From the NCBI RefSeq assembly GCF_000771225.1, contig NZ_JDTZ01000005.1, positions 186,001 through 250,000 of the forward strand: a DNA stretch of 64,000 nt, in the 5' to 3' direction. This DNA comes from Bifidobacterium pseudolongum subsp. pseudolongum DSM 20099 (GTDB lineage Bacteria; Actinomycetota; Actinomycetes; Actinomycetales; Bifidobacteriaceae). A program made the position numbers and the translations under genes. The notes under the pieces were generated by a model, which was not told the origin of the DNA, made no database searches, and saw only the letters and a list, made by a program, of their open reading frames with translations. Shown here one piece after another: positions 1 to 9,358 of the stretch (the stretch's first letter is position 1; each line of letters begins with the position of its first letter).

Positions 1-1633
1 TGGTCGAGTCGATGTCGAAGCCATACTCACGCTTGGCGAAGTCGGCGAACTTGATCTTGTTGTCGTACTTGACCTGCGCGAACTTCTTCACGAACTCGTC
101 GTCCTGGGCGAGTGGCTCGAGGTTCTTGAGCAGCTCGAGGTCCTCGAGCCACTTGTCGGTGCCGAGGCCCTCGGTGATGAGGTCCGAAAGGCCCGGGTTC
201 GCGAGCTTCATGAAGCGGCGGGGGGTCACGCCGTTGGTCACGTTGGTGAACTTCTTCGGGAACAGGTCCGAGAAGTCGCGCAGTGTCACGTCCTTGAGCA
301 GCTGCGAGTGCAGCTCGGCCACGCCGTTGACGTGCTCGCCGGCGTACGAAGCGAGGTACGCCATGCGCACCGACGGGTTCTCGCCGTCGGTCACGATGCG
401 CATGCGCTCGACCTTGGCCTCGTCGTCGGTCATCTCTTCGAGTTCGTGCATGAACTGGTCGTTGATCTTGTTGATGATCTCCATGTGGCGCGGCAGCAGC
501 TTGGAGATGAGGGCGACCGGCCAGACCTCGAGCGCCTCAGGCAGCAGCGTGTGGCAGGTGTAGTTGAAGGTCTTGGTGGTGATGTTCCACGCGGTGTCCC
601 AATCGTAGCCGTACTCGTCGAGCAGGATGCGCATGAGCTCCGGAATGCCGATCACCGGGTGGGTGTCGTTGAGCTGGAAGCAGATCTTGTCCGGGAACGT
701 GGTCAGGTCCGGCTTGTCCTGGTTCGGGTAGAACACGCGGATCGCGTCGTGAATCGAAGCGCTCGCGAAGAAGTACTGCTGCTCGAGACGCAGCTCCTTG
801 CCGACCTCGGTGGAATCCTCCGGGTACAGGATCTTGGAGATGTTCTCGGCCTTGACCTGCGGCTTGACGGCGTCGAGGTACTCGGACTTGTTGAAGGTGA
901 GCAGGTCGAACTCGTCGTAGCTGCGGGCCTGCCACAGGCGCAGCGTGTTGACACGGCCGGACTCGTAGCCCGGAACCATGTAGTCGACCGGGATGGCGCG
1001 GACCGACCAAGCCGGCTTCCACACGCGCTTGCCGTCCTCCTCGACGACCTCGCCACCGAAGCTCACGCGCTGGTCGCGCTCATAGTCGATGTGGCCCCAC
1101 GGGTCTTCGTTGGCCAGCCAGTAATCCGGACGCTCGACCTGACGGCCTTCCTCATCGAATTCCTGACGGAAGATGCCGTAGCGGTACTGGATGCCGTAGC
1201 CGAATGCCGGCACACCCAGCGAAGCGAGCGAATCGATGAAGCACGCGGCGAGACGGCCGAGGCCGCCATTGCCCAGGCCCGGCTCGTACTCGGCGTCGGT
1301 CACCTGCTGCGGGTCGAAACCGAGTTCCTTGACCGCGGCTTCGAACTGCTCGGTCAGGCCGGAGTTCAGCAGCGCGTTGCGCAGCTGCTTGCCCATCAGG
1401 AACTCCGCGGACAGGTAACCAACGGCCTTGGTGTTGCCGTTGACCATGTCCTGCTGGGTCTTCATCCAGGAATCCATCAGGTGTTTGCGCACGGCGGTCG
1501 CCGCCGCGACGTACACGTCTGCCGGCTTGGCCTGTTCGGGCGTGACGCCCTGCGTGTACTTAAGCTCATTACGGATTTCGTCCGCGAACTGCGCCGCGGT
1601 TACCGAGGACTTCGGTGCCGTAAGTTCGGTCAT
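1..1633 (-). CDS. glgP: Glycogen/maltodextrin phosphorylase, N-terminal ~544 residues (C-terminus off window)
   Basis: Cytoplasmic glycogen phosphorylase, releasing glucose-1-phosphate from alpha-1,4-glucan with pyridoxal phosphate. The minus-strand reading frame is open from an ATG at 1633 to the window edge. It begins MTELTAPKSS and carries the family's early landmark NGGLGRLAACFIDSLA and the later HTHPVIG-like substrate region (seen as NDTHPVIGIPELMRI). The family is about 800 residues, so roughly the last third, including the PLP lysine, is missing here. A ribosome site AGAGGAG lies just upstream of the ATG. Several long plus-strand frames over this gene are shadows. Family assignment is firm; exact substrate (glycogen versus maltodextrin) is not decided by the sequence. 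Confidence 0.93.
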   Translation of the reverse strand, partial: MTELTAPKSSVTAAQFADEIRNELKYTQGVTPEQAKPADVYVAAATAVRKHLMDSWMKTQQDMVNGNTKAVGYLSAEFLMGKQLRNALLNSGLTEQFEAAVKELGFDPQQVTDAEYEPGLGNGGLGRLAACFIDSLASLGVPAFGYGIQYRYGIFRQEFDEEGRQVERPDYWLANEDPWGHIDYERDQRVSFGGEVVEEDGKRVWKPAWSVRAIPVDYMVPGYESGRVNTLRLWQARSYDEFDLLTFNKSEYLDAVKPQVKAENISKILYPEDSTEVGKELRLEQQYFFASASIHDAIRVFYPNQDKPDLTTFPDKICFQLNDTHPVIGIPELMRILLDEYGYDWDTAWNITTKTFNYTCHTLLPEALEVWPVALISKLLPRHMEIINKINDQFMHELEEMTDDEAKVERMRIVTDGENPSVRMAYLASYAGEHVNGVAELHSQLLKDVTLRDFSDLFPKKFTNVTNGVTPRRFMKLANPGLSDLITEGLGTDKWLEDLELLKNLEPLAQDDEFVKKFAQVKYDNKIKFADFAKREYGFDIDST

Positions 1634-1908
1634 ATCTATGACTCCTCTGAACATGTCATTTTTCTGTGAACGCACACTGGAATGGACCTGCTCTTGTCTT
1701 GTTCGTTTTCCAGACGGTCACTCCCGATATGCATACGTTCTCAAACTCAAAATCATAGCATAAGCCCGCAGCAAACCCACCCCATGCGCACACCAGTCCG
1801 CATTGCGGGACGAGCGACCTTGCATTGCGCCACAATGCGCGTCATATACAACGGTACCACGCGCGCTCAGGCCCCCCAACAATCCATGCCCGCGCGCACA
1901 ATGACCCC

Positions 1909-2316
1909 ATGGCAGTCATTCGCAAAACAGACATCACCACGGGCATGCAGGCGTTCGACGACTGGTGCGCCGCCGCGCGCGCGCTCGAAGGCACCGCCCC
2001 GCGCACAGACATCGCCCCGCGGCTGCCGCGCCCTACGATGGCGCTCGCCGTACGGTACTCGCTGCACATGCTCGAACTCAAGGCCCCCGGCCCCGGCGTG
2101 GAAGTGCGCGTGGCGCCGTGGGGCGCGATCAAGATCCTTGACGGCCCGGCGAGCGATCCGCACAACCTCACCCCGCCCGATGTGATCGAACTCGACCCGG
2201 ATGTCTGGCTGCGCGTAGCGGGCGGCATCACCACATGGGCAGAAGAGCGCGAAGCCGGGCATATCTCGGCGGTCGGCGAGCGCGACGACCTTTCCGCGCT
2301 GCTGCCGCTCGGGTGA
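1909..2316 (+). CDS. Sterol-carrier-like family protein (bacterial SCP orthologue)
   Basis: A 135-residue protein starting MAVIRKTDITTG. Its layout matches the small actinobacterial SCP-like proteins: an N-terminal DDWCAAARALEG segment, then RPTMALAVRYSLHMLELKAPG and a VEVRVAPWGAIKILDG strand pair. Proteins of this family are thought to bind lipids or small hydrophobic ligands; no catalytic residue can be named. The longer frame starting at 1825 adds a low-complexity Arg/His-rich stretch, so the ATG at 1909 is preferred. It diverges from glgP and ends at a strong hairpin. Family call is from memory of related bifidobacterial proteins; function is unknown. Confidence 0.75.
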   Translation: MAVIRKTDITTGMQAFDDWCAAARALEGTAPRTDIAPRLPRPTMALAVRYSLHMLELKAPGPGVEVRVAPWGAIKILDGPASDPHNLTPPDVIELDPDVWLRVAGGITTWAEEREAGHISAVGERDDLSALLPLG

Positions 2317-2333
2317 CGGACAACATCATATAT

Positions 2334-2382
2334 GCATGTGGGTGTGCACGAACCACCGCTGGGTTCGTGCACACCCACATGC
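2334..2382. terminator. Bidirectional hairpin between convergent genes
   Basis: A perfect 21-bp inverted repeat (2334-2354 and 2362-2382) with a 7-base loop. It sits between the convergent SCP-like gene and the DUF3073 gene and probably serves both as terminator. No long T-run follows on either side. Confidence 0.7.
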
Positions 2383-2421
2383 GCCTATATCAATCGCATC
2401 GACTCGGCCCACGGCCCCCGC

Positions 2422-2787
2422 TCATTGAGGGTCCGTATGGCCGGCATGCTTGAATGTGTCCGGCACTGGCATCGGAATCGGCTTGCGTGGTTTGGGGGCC
2501 GGAGTGACCGGCATCTCCCCGCTCGTGGCTTTCGCCGCCGCTTCGGCCGCCCACTTGGCGTACTCGTCGAGGTCGTCTTCGGTCTCGGTGACCTCATGCT
2601 CGGCCTCGTCCTGCTGCACACCGTGCGCATACTCGTCTTCGACGGCGGCGAACGGGTCATATGAACCGGTACCGGGCTCGTGCGCGCCCAACTCCTTGGC
2701 AAGCTCGTCATAATCCGTGTCAGTGGTCAGGTATTTGAGCTTCCTAGCTATCTTCTGCTGCTTGGCTTTCTGACGTCCGCGGCCCAT
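2422..2787 (-). CDS. DUF3073 family protein
   Basis: A 121-residue soluble protein starting MGRGRQKAKQQKIARKLKY, the characteristic basic N-terminus of the actinobacterial DUF3073 family. An acidic middle (about residues 45-80, rich in Glu and Asp) follows, with a Pro-rich tail. The function of the family is not known; the basic head and acidic body would suit nucleic-acid or ribosome contact, but that is inference. It diverges from trpS. Confidence 0.85.
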   Translation of the reverse strand: MGRGRQKAKQQKIARKLKYLTTDTDYDELAKELGAHEPGTGSYDPFAAVEDEYAHGVQQDEAEHEVTETEDDLDEYAKWAAEAAAKATSGEMPVTPAPKPRKPIPMPVPDTFKHAGHTDPQ

Positions 2788-2933
2788 CTGACCCCCTGGG
2801 ATTAACTGTTTGCTATCGATTCATCACATAAGAGAGTACCACTTATTATGACTTGTGTTGTTGTCTGCTCAGATTTCTACGATGAGACCACTACGATTTC
2901 CCGTTTTTTCTTGGCATAAGGACGTTGAAGAGC

Positions 2934-4037
2934 ATGGCTGAAGCACACGAGGCGCGACTGACCGCCGCAGGCAATGAGATGAGCGCGAGTTTCCTCGCAG
3001 CGAAGAAACGCTCGGACGAAACGCTCGCGAAACTCGAGGAGAACCCTGGCGCATTCACCATGCTCACCGGCGACCGCCCGACCGGCCGCCTGCATCTGGG
3101 CCACTTCTTCGGTTCGATCAAAGAGCGTGTGGCCATGCAGAACCGCGGCGTCAACACGAACATCATCATCGCCGACTATCAGGTGATCACCGACCGTGAC
3201 ACGACCGAGCATATCGACGACAATGTGCTCAACCTCGTGATCGACTACATGGCCGCCGGTATCGACCCGGAGCGCACGATGATCTTCACGCACTCCGCGA
3301 TCCCCGCCGAGAACCAGCTCATGCTGCCGTTCCTCTCGCTTGTCACCGAGGCGGAGCTGCACCGCAACCCCACCGTCAAATCCGAGATGGAATCGTCGGG
3401 CCACGCGCTTACCGGCCTGCTGCTCACCTACCCGGTGCACCAGGCGTGCGACATCCTGTTCTGCAAGGCGAACGTGGTGCCGATCGGCAAAGACAACCTG
3501 CCGCACGTCGAGATCACGCGCACGATCGCGCGCCGCTTCAACGAGCGTTATGCGAAGAAGAACCCGATCTTCCCGGAGCCGGCCGCGATCCTCTCCGACG
3601 CCCCGGAGATCCCGGGCCTCGACGGCCGCAAAATGAGCAAGTCCTACGGCAACTCGATCATGCTCGGTGCCACGGCCGAAGAGACCGCCAAGCTCATCAA
3701 GAAGAGCCCAACCGATTCCGACCGCAACATCACCTTCGATCCGGAAAACCGCCCGCAGGTGGCGGCGCTGCTCACCACCGCCGGCCTCGTGACGGGGCGC
3801 GACCCCGCGGAAATCGCCGAGGAGATCGGCAACGGCGGTGGCGGCGCGCTCAAGACGTATGTGACCGAGTCCGTGAACGAGTTCCTTGCCCCGCACCGCG
3901 AGCGCCGCGCGGAACTGGCGAAAGACATGGACACGATCCGCGACATCCTGCACGACGGCAACCGCCGCGCGAACGCGATCGCGAACGAGACGCTCGACGA
4001 GGTGCGCGAGGCGATGGGTATGCGCTACGACCGCTGA
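2934..4037 (+). CDS. trpS: Tryptophanyl-tRNA synthetase
   Basis: Class I aminoacyl-tRNA synthetase charging tRNA-Trp in the cytoplasm. The HIGH signature is seen as HLGH within GDRPTGRLHLGHFFGS near residue 50, and the KMSKS loop is exact in GLDGRKMSKSYGNSIML near residue 230. The conserved GKDNLPHVEITR segment lies between them. Length (367 residues) fits the longer bacterial TrpRS form. A TTG at 2925 could also start the frame, but AAGGA at 2917-2921 is spaced correctly only for the ATG at 2934. The gene ends directly against the convergent exporter gene (4038). Confidence 0.96.
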   Translation: MAEAHEARLTAAGNEMSASFLAAKKRSDETLAKLEENPGAFTMLTGDRPTGRLHLGHFFGSIKERVAMQNRGVNTNIIIADYQVITDRDTTEHIDDNVLNLVIDYMAAGIDPERTMIFTHSAIPAENQLMLPFLSLVTEAELHRNPTVKSEMESSGHALTGLLLTYPVHQACDILFCKANVVPIGKDNLPHVEITRTIARRFNERYAKKNPIFPEPAAILSDAPEIPGLDGRKMSKSYGNSIMLGATAEETAKLIKKSPTDSDRNITFDPENRPQVAALLTTAGLVTGRDPAEIAEEIGNGGGGALKTYVTESVNEFLAPHRERRAELAKDMDTIRDILHDGNRRANAIANETLDEVREAMGMRYDR

Positions 4038-5777
4038 TCACACGTCATAGCGCCATGATTTGTCGGTGATCACACGCGCCATCGCCAAGCCGATCGGCAG
4101 GCAGATGATCACCATGAACGCGCGGAACGCCCAGTCGAGCGCGAGCAGGGTCTCGAACTGCCCAAGGTGGAACATCGCCTGGTACATATACATGCCGGGC
4201 ACCATGATCACGATCGACGGCACGGTCAGGCAGATGCGCGGGTAGCCCAAATGCGGCGGCAGCAGGCGATGCCGCACCGCGGAGCGCCACGCGGACGCGA
4301 GCAGGCCGGCGAGCATCGCGCCGACGAATGCGCCGGCCTCCGGGGCCAGCCCGTAATCCACGAGTTCAAGCCGCAGGGTGTCGGTGATCATGCCGATCGT
4401 GGCCGCCACAAGGCACATGCGCTGCGGTGAATTGAACATCATCGAGAAGCCCCAGACACCGACGAACGCGAACAACGCGCGCAGGGCGCCGTTCACCCAC
4501 GGGTCGAGCTGCGGGGATTCGAACCCCTGCGGGTTGAGATGCACGAGGGATGCGATCATCCACCCCGCGAGCGTGGCCATCAGGATGATGCACAACACGT
4601 ACATCACCCGTTGCATGCCCGAGGGGAAATCGATCTTCGCCATGTCGAGCCCGCCCGTGATAAGCGGGAAGCCGGGGATGACGAACAGCATCGCGCCGAT
4701 GTACGCCGTGTCATGCTGCAGCGCGACGGGATTGAACAGGCCGATGAGGCGCAATGTGCCCACGCACGCGAACGCGGCCACGGCCACGCACACGAAGGTC
4801 ACGAAAAACTGATTGAGATGGTGCGCGAACAGACGGCGCCGCAGCCACTGGCCGAGTCCGGCACCGACGAACGCGCCGATCATGTCATACGGCGCACCGC
4901 CGAGCAGAAACACGAAGGACGCGCACGCGCACGCCGACGCAAGGCCGGAAAGCGCCGGCGAATACAACGGTTTGCGTCGTTCGATCATGTCGAGCCGATT
5001 GTGCACGTCGCGCACGGTGATCTCATGGTTCGTGTGTGTGCGCTCGCCGGCCGGCGCTTGCCGGCGACCCCGCTGGCCGCGCGGCAGATCCAGCTGTTCG
5101 GCGCGTTCGCTCGCGTCATCGCCGCGGCCGGCCGCCTTGACGAGCGCGTCGATGACGGTCTCATTGACTTCACCGCCGCCATCGGTTGAGCCATGCGCGG
5201 CGAGCGCGGCCTCGTAATCCTCGACGGCGGCGTCGGACGCGGCGGCGCGCTCCGCGACATGCGCATGGTGCCGTTCCTCCCGCAGCTGTTTCGCCATGTC
5301 CGCGGAGACCTGCGACGCATCACGCATGTCGAGATGCTGCATGAGGCCCGCGGAGACCTTCGTCTCCCTGTGGTACATCGAGCCGGTGCCAAGGTTCACG
5401 CTGAACCAGTCCGCGAAATGCTCGAGCAGCCAGATGCGCTCGGTGTTCACGCCTGTCGTCGGCAGATTGACGACCTCCGTGATGCGGTCCTTGCCGTCCG
5501 TGCATGTGGCCTGGATGTCGGTGAGATTGACGTCGGCGCGCACATGCACGTTGAGCGGGTAGGCGATGCGGTGCATCATTTCGCGCACACGGAAGCTGCC
5601 GGTGCCCGCCCCCAGGTCGAGCATGCCCACGCGCACGATCACGCTCGCCTTGGCGGCGATCCCCGCGTCGGCGATCGGTTTGTCCCAGTCGCGCTCGATG
5701 TCTTCCATGTCGAGCGGAATAGAGTGGGAATGGTATTTTCCTACGGCAGTGGCGCCGCTCTTCACTTCTTCCTGCAT
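4038..5777 (-). CDS. Threonine/serine exporter family protein (ThrE type)
   Basis: Membrane exporter of the ThrE family, which expels threonine and serine. An N-terminal cytosolic domain (about residues 1-230, with the family-like SVNLGTGSMYHRETKVSAG stretch and an acidic/Ala-rich linker) is followed by about ten hydrophobic segments, matching a ThrE_1 plus ThrE_2 arrangement. Length is about 579 residues. The open frame extends to 5894 but would then read through a hairpin from a TTG start, so the ATG at 5777 (MQEEVKSGATAV) is chosen; its ribosome site is weak. It lies head to head with ppc, with two hairpins in its leader. Confidence 0.85.
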   Translation of the reverse strand: MQEEVKSGATAVGKYHSHSIPLDMEDIERDWDKPIADAGIAAKASVIVRVGMLDLGAGTGSFRVREMMHRIAYPLNVHVRADVNLTDIQATCTDGKDRITEVVNLPTTGVNTERIWLLEHFADWFSVNLGTGSMYHRETKVSAGLMQHLDMRDASQVSADMAKQLREERHHAHVAERAAASDAAVEDYEAALAAHGSTDGGGEVNETVIDALVKAAGRGDDASERAEQLDLPRGQRGRRQAPAGERTHTNHEITVRDVHNRLDMIERRKPLYSPALSGLASACACASFVFLLGGAPYDMIGAFVGAGLGQWLRRRLFAHHLNQFFVTFVCVAVAAFACVGTLRLIGLFNPVALQHDTAYIGAMLFVIPGFPLITGGLDMAKIDFPSGMQRVMYVLCIILMATLAGWMIASLVHLNPQGFESPQLDPWVNGALRALFAFVGVWGFSMMFNSPQRMCLVAATIGMITDTLRLELVDYGLAPEAGAFVGAMLAGLLASAWRSAVRHRLLPPHLGYPRICLTVPSIVIMVPGMYMYQAMFHLGQFETLLALDWAFRAFMVIICLPIGLAMARVITDKSWRYDV

Positions 5778-5798
5778 GGTTCCCAATGTAGTCTCTCC

Positions 5799-5829
5799 CC
5801 CACTTTTTGCGAGTAATGCAAAAAGTGGG
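5799..5829. repeat. Inverted repeat 1 in exporter leader
   Basis: Perfect 12-bp arms CCCACTTTTTGC and its complement (5799-5810 and 5818-5829) around a 7-base loop, 22 bases upstream of the chosen exporter start. It resembles the second repeat 75 bp away and could be an operator or an RNA hairpin in the leader. Confidence 0.75.
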
Positions 5830-5873
5830 TGCATGTTCACGTTCACAATGCAAATTGTGCGCGCTGTGGTCCG

Positions 5874-5901
5874 CACTTTTTTGGGGGTTGCCAAAAAAGT
5901 G
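5874..5901. repeat. Inverted repeat 2 in exporter leader
   Basis: Perfect 11-bp arms CACTTTTTTGG and its complement (5874-5884 and 5891-5901) with a 6-base loop. Its arm closely resembles that of the hairpin at 5799-5829, which suggests a paired recognition element. Confidence 0.75.
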
Positions 5902-6103
5902 GGAGACCCAGGCCCGCGCCAATCTCACATCATGACCCAAAAGGCGCCGGTGTAACACAACTGTCGATTCCCCGCGCATACAATGTGCGTGCAACTGAAC
6001 TGAACTAGGGCTGTGGGCTCGCAACGGCCGGCCAACACAACTGCGGAGGAGCCGCAGAGGACCGACTGACCGAGCAACCCGATGTTTGGAGAAGGAGGTC
6101 TGA

Positions 6104-8860
6104 ATGACTGATCAAGAGCAACCACTCACTCCCGCGGATACCGGCGTGGTCACGTCCGGTCTGGGCACAAAAGCCCCCGAGGAACGCAAACTCCCCGACT
6201 CGTTGAGCAACGACATGGAGTTGTGCCTGGAGATCCTGCGCGGCGTGCTCGCCGAATACGACGAATCCCTGCTCGCCACGTTCGACACCGTGCGCCAGTA
6301 TGCAGTGGACGCCAGCGCCGAGCGATTCTCCGGTGTGCTCACCGACACCCACCCGGAACGCGACGATCTGGAGATGGCCGTCAAGACCATCGATGCGATG
6401 AACCTGCACGATGCGCAGCTGCTCGCCCGCGCGTTCGCCACCTATTTCCATCTGGCGAACCTGTGCGAGGAGAACTACCGCGTCTCCGTGCTGCATGAGC
6501 GCGAAGCCAAGGTGGACGACAAGCAGGCGATCGACCCCGCCAACGAAATGACGAAGGCCTACCACCAGCTGATCGCCGAGATGGGCCCCGCCCACGCCAA
6601 GGAACTGCTGGAACACCTCGAGTTTCACCCGGTCTTCACCGCGCACCCCACCGAGGCGCGCCGCAAGGCCGTGGAAGGCAAGATCCGCCGTATCGCGGAG
6701 CTGCTCAGCGTGCACAAGTACCTCGGCGGCTCCGACAAGAAAGAGAACCTGCGCCGTCTGTACAACGAGATCGACGCGCTGTTCCGCACATCCCCGATCG
6801 CACTCAAGAAGCCCACGCCCGTTGAGGAAGCGGACACGATCCTCGACATCTTCGACAACACGCTCTTCCATACGATCCCGCAGGTCTACCGCCGCTTCGA
6901 CGACTGGGTCCTCGGCGATGAGGCCGGCCTCGTGGAACCGGTGTGCCCCGCGTTCTTCCACCCCGGCAGCTGGATCGGCTCCGACCGCGACGGCAACCCG
7001 AACGTCACCGCCAAGGTGAGCCGCCAGGTGGCCCGCAAGTTCAGCGACCACGTGCTCGCCGCGCTTGAAGAGGCCACACGCACCGTGGGCCGCAACATGA
7101 CGATGGAGGCCGAGACCACCCCGCCGAGCGACGAGCTGCGCGCGCTGTGGAACCAGCAGAAGGAGATCAGCGAACGCCTGACAAGCAAGGCCTCGCTCAT
7201 CTCGACCAAGGAGATGCACCGCGCGGTGCTGCTCGTGATGGCCGACCGCCTGCACTACACGATCAAGCGCGACCACGACCTCATGTACCACACGTGCGAC
7301 GCCTTCCTGTCCGACCTGCGTGTGGTGCAGCGTTCGCTGGCCGAAGCCGGCGCCAAGCGCGCCGCGTACGGCCCCCTGCAGGACCTGATCTGGCAGACCG
7401 AGACCTTCGGCTTCCACATGGTTGAGATGGAGTTCCGCCAGCACTCCGTGGTGCACGCACGCGCACTCGATGACATCCGCGAGCACGGCCTGCACGGCGA
7501 GCGCGGCCAGCTCCAGCCGATGACGTACGAAGTGCTCGACACGTTCCGCGCGCTCGGCGCGATCCAGCGCCGCAATGGCGTCAAGGCCGCGCGCCGCTAC
7601 ATCATCTCGTTCACGAAGAGCGCGAAGAACGTGCGTGACGTCTACGAGCTCAACCGCCTTTCGTTCGCGAATCCGGAGGATGCGCCGGTCATCGACGTCA
7701 TTCCGCTGTTCGAGCAGCTCGAGGATCTTGAGAACTCGGTGAACGTGCTCGACGAAATGATCAAGATCCCCGAGGTGCAGGCGCGTCTCAAGCAGACCGG
7801 CCGCAAACTCGAGGTCATGCTCGGCTACTCCGACTCGTCGAAGGACGCCGGCCCCACCACCGCGACGCTCGCCCTGCACTCCGCGCAGGAGCGCATCGCG
7901 AAGTGGGCGGACGAGAACGACATCGACCTGACGCTGTTCCACGGCCGCGGCGGCGCCGTCGGCCGCGGCGGTGGCCCGGCGAACCGCGCTGTGCTCGCGC
8001 AGCCGAAGGATTCGGTCAAGTGCCGCTTCAAGCTCACCGAGCAGGGCGAGGTCATCTTCGCGCGCTACGGCAACCCGGTGCTGGCGATTCGCCACGTCGA
8101 GTCCGTGGCCGCGGCCACGCTGCTGCAGTCCGCGCCGAGCGTGGAGAAGACGAACACCGAGATGACCGAGAAGTTCGCGCCGATGGCGAGCAAGCTCAAC
8201 GAAGTTTCACATGAAACATACCTTGACCTGCTCAATACGCCGGACTTCGCGCCGTGGTTCTCGACCGTCACACCGCTCACCGAAATCGGCCTGCTGCCGA
8301 TCGGCTCCCGCCCCGCCAAGCGCGGCTTGGGCGCGAAGTCGCTCGACGATTTGCGCACGATCCCCTGGATCTTCTCGTGGGCCCAGGCGCGCATCAATCT
8401 GGCCGCATGGTACGGCCTCGGTTCGGCGTGCGAGGCGTTCGGCGATCTGGACACGCTGCGCAAGGCGTATCAGGAATGGCCGCTGTTCTCCACGTTCATC
8501 GACAACATCGAGATGTCGCTCGCCAAGACCGACGAGCGCATCGCCAAGATGTATCTGGCGCTCGGCGACCGCGACGACCTGCGCGACAAGGTGCTCAACG
8601 AGATGGAGCTCACCCGCAAGTGGGTGCTCAAGATCGTGGGCGACGCATGGCCGCTCCAGCACCGCCATGTGCTCGGCCAGGCGATCCGCATCCGCTCGCC
8701 GTACGTCGACGCGCTTTCGGTGACGCAGGTGCTCGCACTGCGCTCGCTGCGTAAGAAGGTGGACAAGGAAGAGCTCTCGAAGAGCCAGCAGGCAGGGTTC
8801 ATCTACCTGATACTCTGCACCGTTTCAGGCGTTGCCGCCGGCCTCCAGAACACCGGCTGA
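6104..8860 (+). CDS. ppc: Phosphoenolpyruvate carboxylase
   Basis: Cytoplasmic anaplerotic enzyme that makes oxaloacetate from PEP and bicarbonate. The 918-residue length is typical. The catalytic histidine motif is seen in FTAHPTEARRKAVEGK near residue 180. The second signature, VMLGYSDSSKDAG followed by LFHGRGGAVGRGGGP, lies near residues 570-625, and the conserved QNTG C-terminus is present. A strong GAAGGAGG ribosome site precedes the ATG. The gene ends at a strong intrinsic terminator. A palindrome GTTTCACATGAAAC occurs inside the coding sequence near 8206. Confidence 0.97.
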   Translation: MTDQEQPLTPADTGVVTSGLGTKAPEERKLPDSLSNDMELCLEILRGVLAEYDESLLATFDTVRQYAVDASAERFSGVLTDTHPERDDLEMAVKTIDAMNLHDAQLLARAFATYFHLANLCEENYRVSVLHEREAKVDDKQAIDPANEMTKAYHQLIAEMGPAHAKELLEHLEFHPVFTAHPTEARRKAVEGKIRRIAELLSVHKYLGGSDKKENLRRLYNEIDALFRTSPIALKKPTPVEEADTILDIFDNTLFHTIPQVYRRFDDWVLGDEAGLVEPVCPAFFHPGSWIGSDRDGNPNVTAKVSRQVARKFSDHVLAALEEATRTVGRNMTMEAETTPPSDELRALWNQQKEISERLTSKASLISTKEMHRAVLLVMADRLHYTIKRDHDLMYHTCDAFLSDLRVVQRSLAEAGAKRAAYGPLQDLIWQTETFGFHMVEMEFRQHSVVHARALDDIREHGLHGERGQLQPMTYEVLDTFRALGAIQRRNGVKAARRYIISFTKSAKNVRDVYELNRLSFANPEDAPVIDVIPLFEQLEDLENSVNVLDEMIKIPEVQARLKQTGRKLEVMLGYSDSSKDAGPTTATLALHSAQERIAKWADENDIDLTLFHGRGGAVGRGGGPANRAVLAQPKDSVKCRFKLTEQGEVIFARYGNPVLAIRHVESVAAATLLQSAPSVEKTNTEMTEKFAPMASKLNEVSHETYLDLLNTPDFAPWFSTVTPLTEIGLLPIGSRPAKRGLGAKSLDDLRTIPWIFSWAQARINLAAWYGLGSACEAFGDLDTLRKAYQEWPLFSTFIDNIEMSLAKTDERIAKMYLALGDRDDLRDKVLNEMELTRKWVLKIVGDAWPLQHRHVLGQAIRIRSPYVDALSVTQVLALRSLRKKVDKEELSKSQQAGFIYLILCTVSGVAAGLQNTG

Positions 8861-8926
8861 TGCCAAGCAGCATGCAGTAGGCTGCCATCACGGTAACCAT
8901 GGACGCGGTGACGGCAGCCTCCCTAA

Positions 8927-8970
8927 CAAGGGGTGTGGGCCGGTTCTTTCGAACTGGCCCACACCCCTTG
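8927..8970 (+). terminator. Terminator of ppc
   Basis: A 20-bp stem with one mismatch (8927-8946 and 8951-8970) around loop TTTC, followed by TTG. A second, weaker hairpin (about 8880-8919) precedes it. Confidence 0.75.
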
Positions 8971-9037
8971 TTGATATAGCCCCTTATGCCCGAACACCCC
9001 CAACACTCCTGCCACCCGCCGCCCTCAACACCCCAGC

Positions 9038-9134
9038 GGATTCGCCGTTTTCGTCACTGTTTTCGCTGTTATGGTCATCTTTTTGCTTGATAGATGACCA
9101 TAACAGCGAAAACAGTGACGAAAACGGCGAATCC
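9038..9134. repeat. Long hairpin element, family B copy 1
   Basis: A perfect 43-bp inverted repeat (9038-9080 and 9092-9134) with an 11-base loop. It starts GGATTCGCCGTTTTCGTCAC. A diverged second copy lies at 11613-11709. A stem this long and exact exceeds what a terminator needs and suggests a mobile or actively maintained element. Confidence 0.85.
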
Positions 9135-9358
9135 CCCTAATGACAGCTTATATAGAAAAGAACCGCTACACACCACGTTTGGCGATACTCCACGCATCCT
9201 TATTCATACAAACTATAAATAAGCAACCTCGAAAGTGATGTTTTGCAGCGAATCGTGTGCTCTAATTTACACAAACCATCAATAAGAGCGAGCCGAACGC
9301 GCTAGAATACCTCGTATATCGCACGAAAACACTATGGAGTATCAATAAGGGGTGCCTG

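Larger units (their letters stand above)
5778..6103. other. Divergent exporter/ppc control region
   Basis: A 326-base non-coding stretch between two divergent genes. The exporter side carries two AT-rich-cored hairpins (listed separately). The ppc side carries a GAAGGAGG ribosome site at about 6090-6099. No small gene is evident. Confidence 0.7.
8861..9358. other. ppc-fic intergenic region
   Basis: About 500 bases without a gene. In order: a weak hairpin, the ppc terminator, a 97-bp hairpin element (9038-9134), and an AT-rich stretch from 9141 that probably carries the promoter of the Fic gene. Confidence 0.7.

Noticed and set aside
308..1669. 453-codon plus-strand frame at the window start
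   Set aside because: Antisense shadow of glycogen phosphorylase, which is open and well conserved on the minus strand.
6005..8095. Long minus-strand frame (696 codons) opposite ppc
   Set aside because: High-GC shadow of the ppc codon pattern; Val/Leu/Arg/His-rich without domains, while the plus strand is an intact PEP carboxylase.
8206..8220. parS-like GTTTCACATGAAACA inside ppc
   Set aside because: It lies within conserved coding sequence and has a central mismatch to ParB sites; chance is likely.
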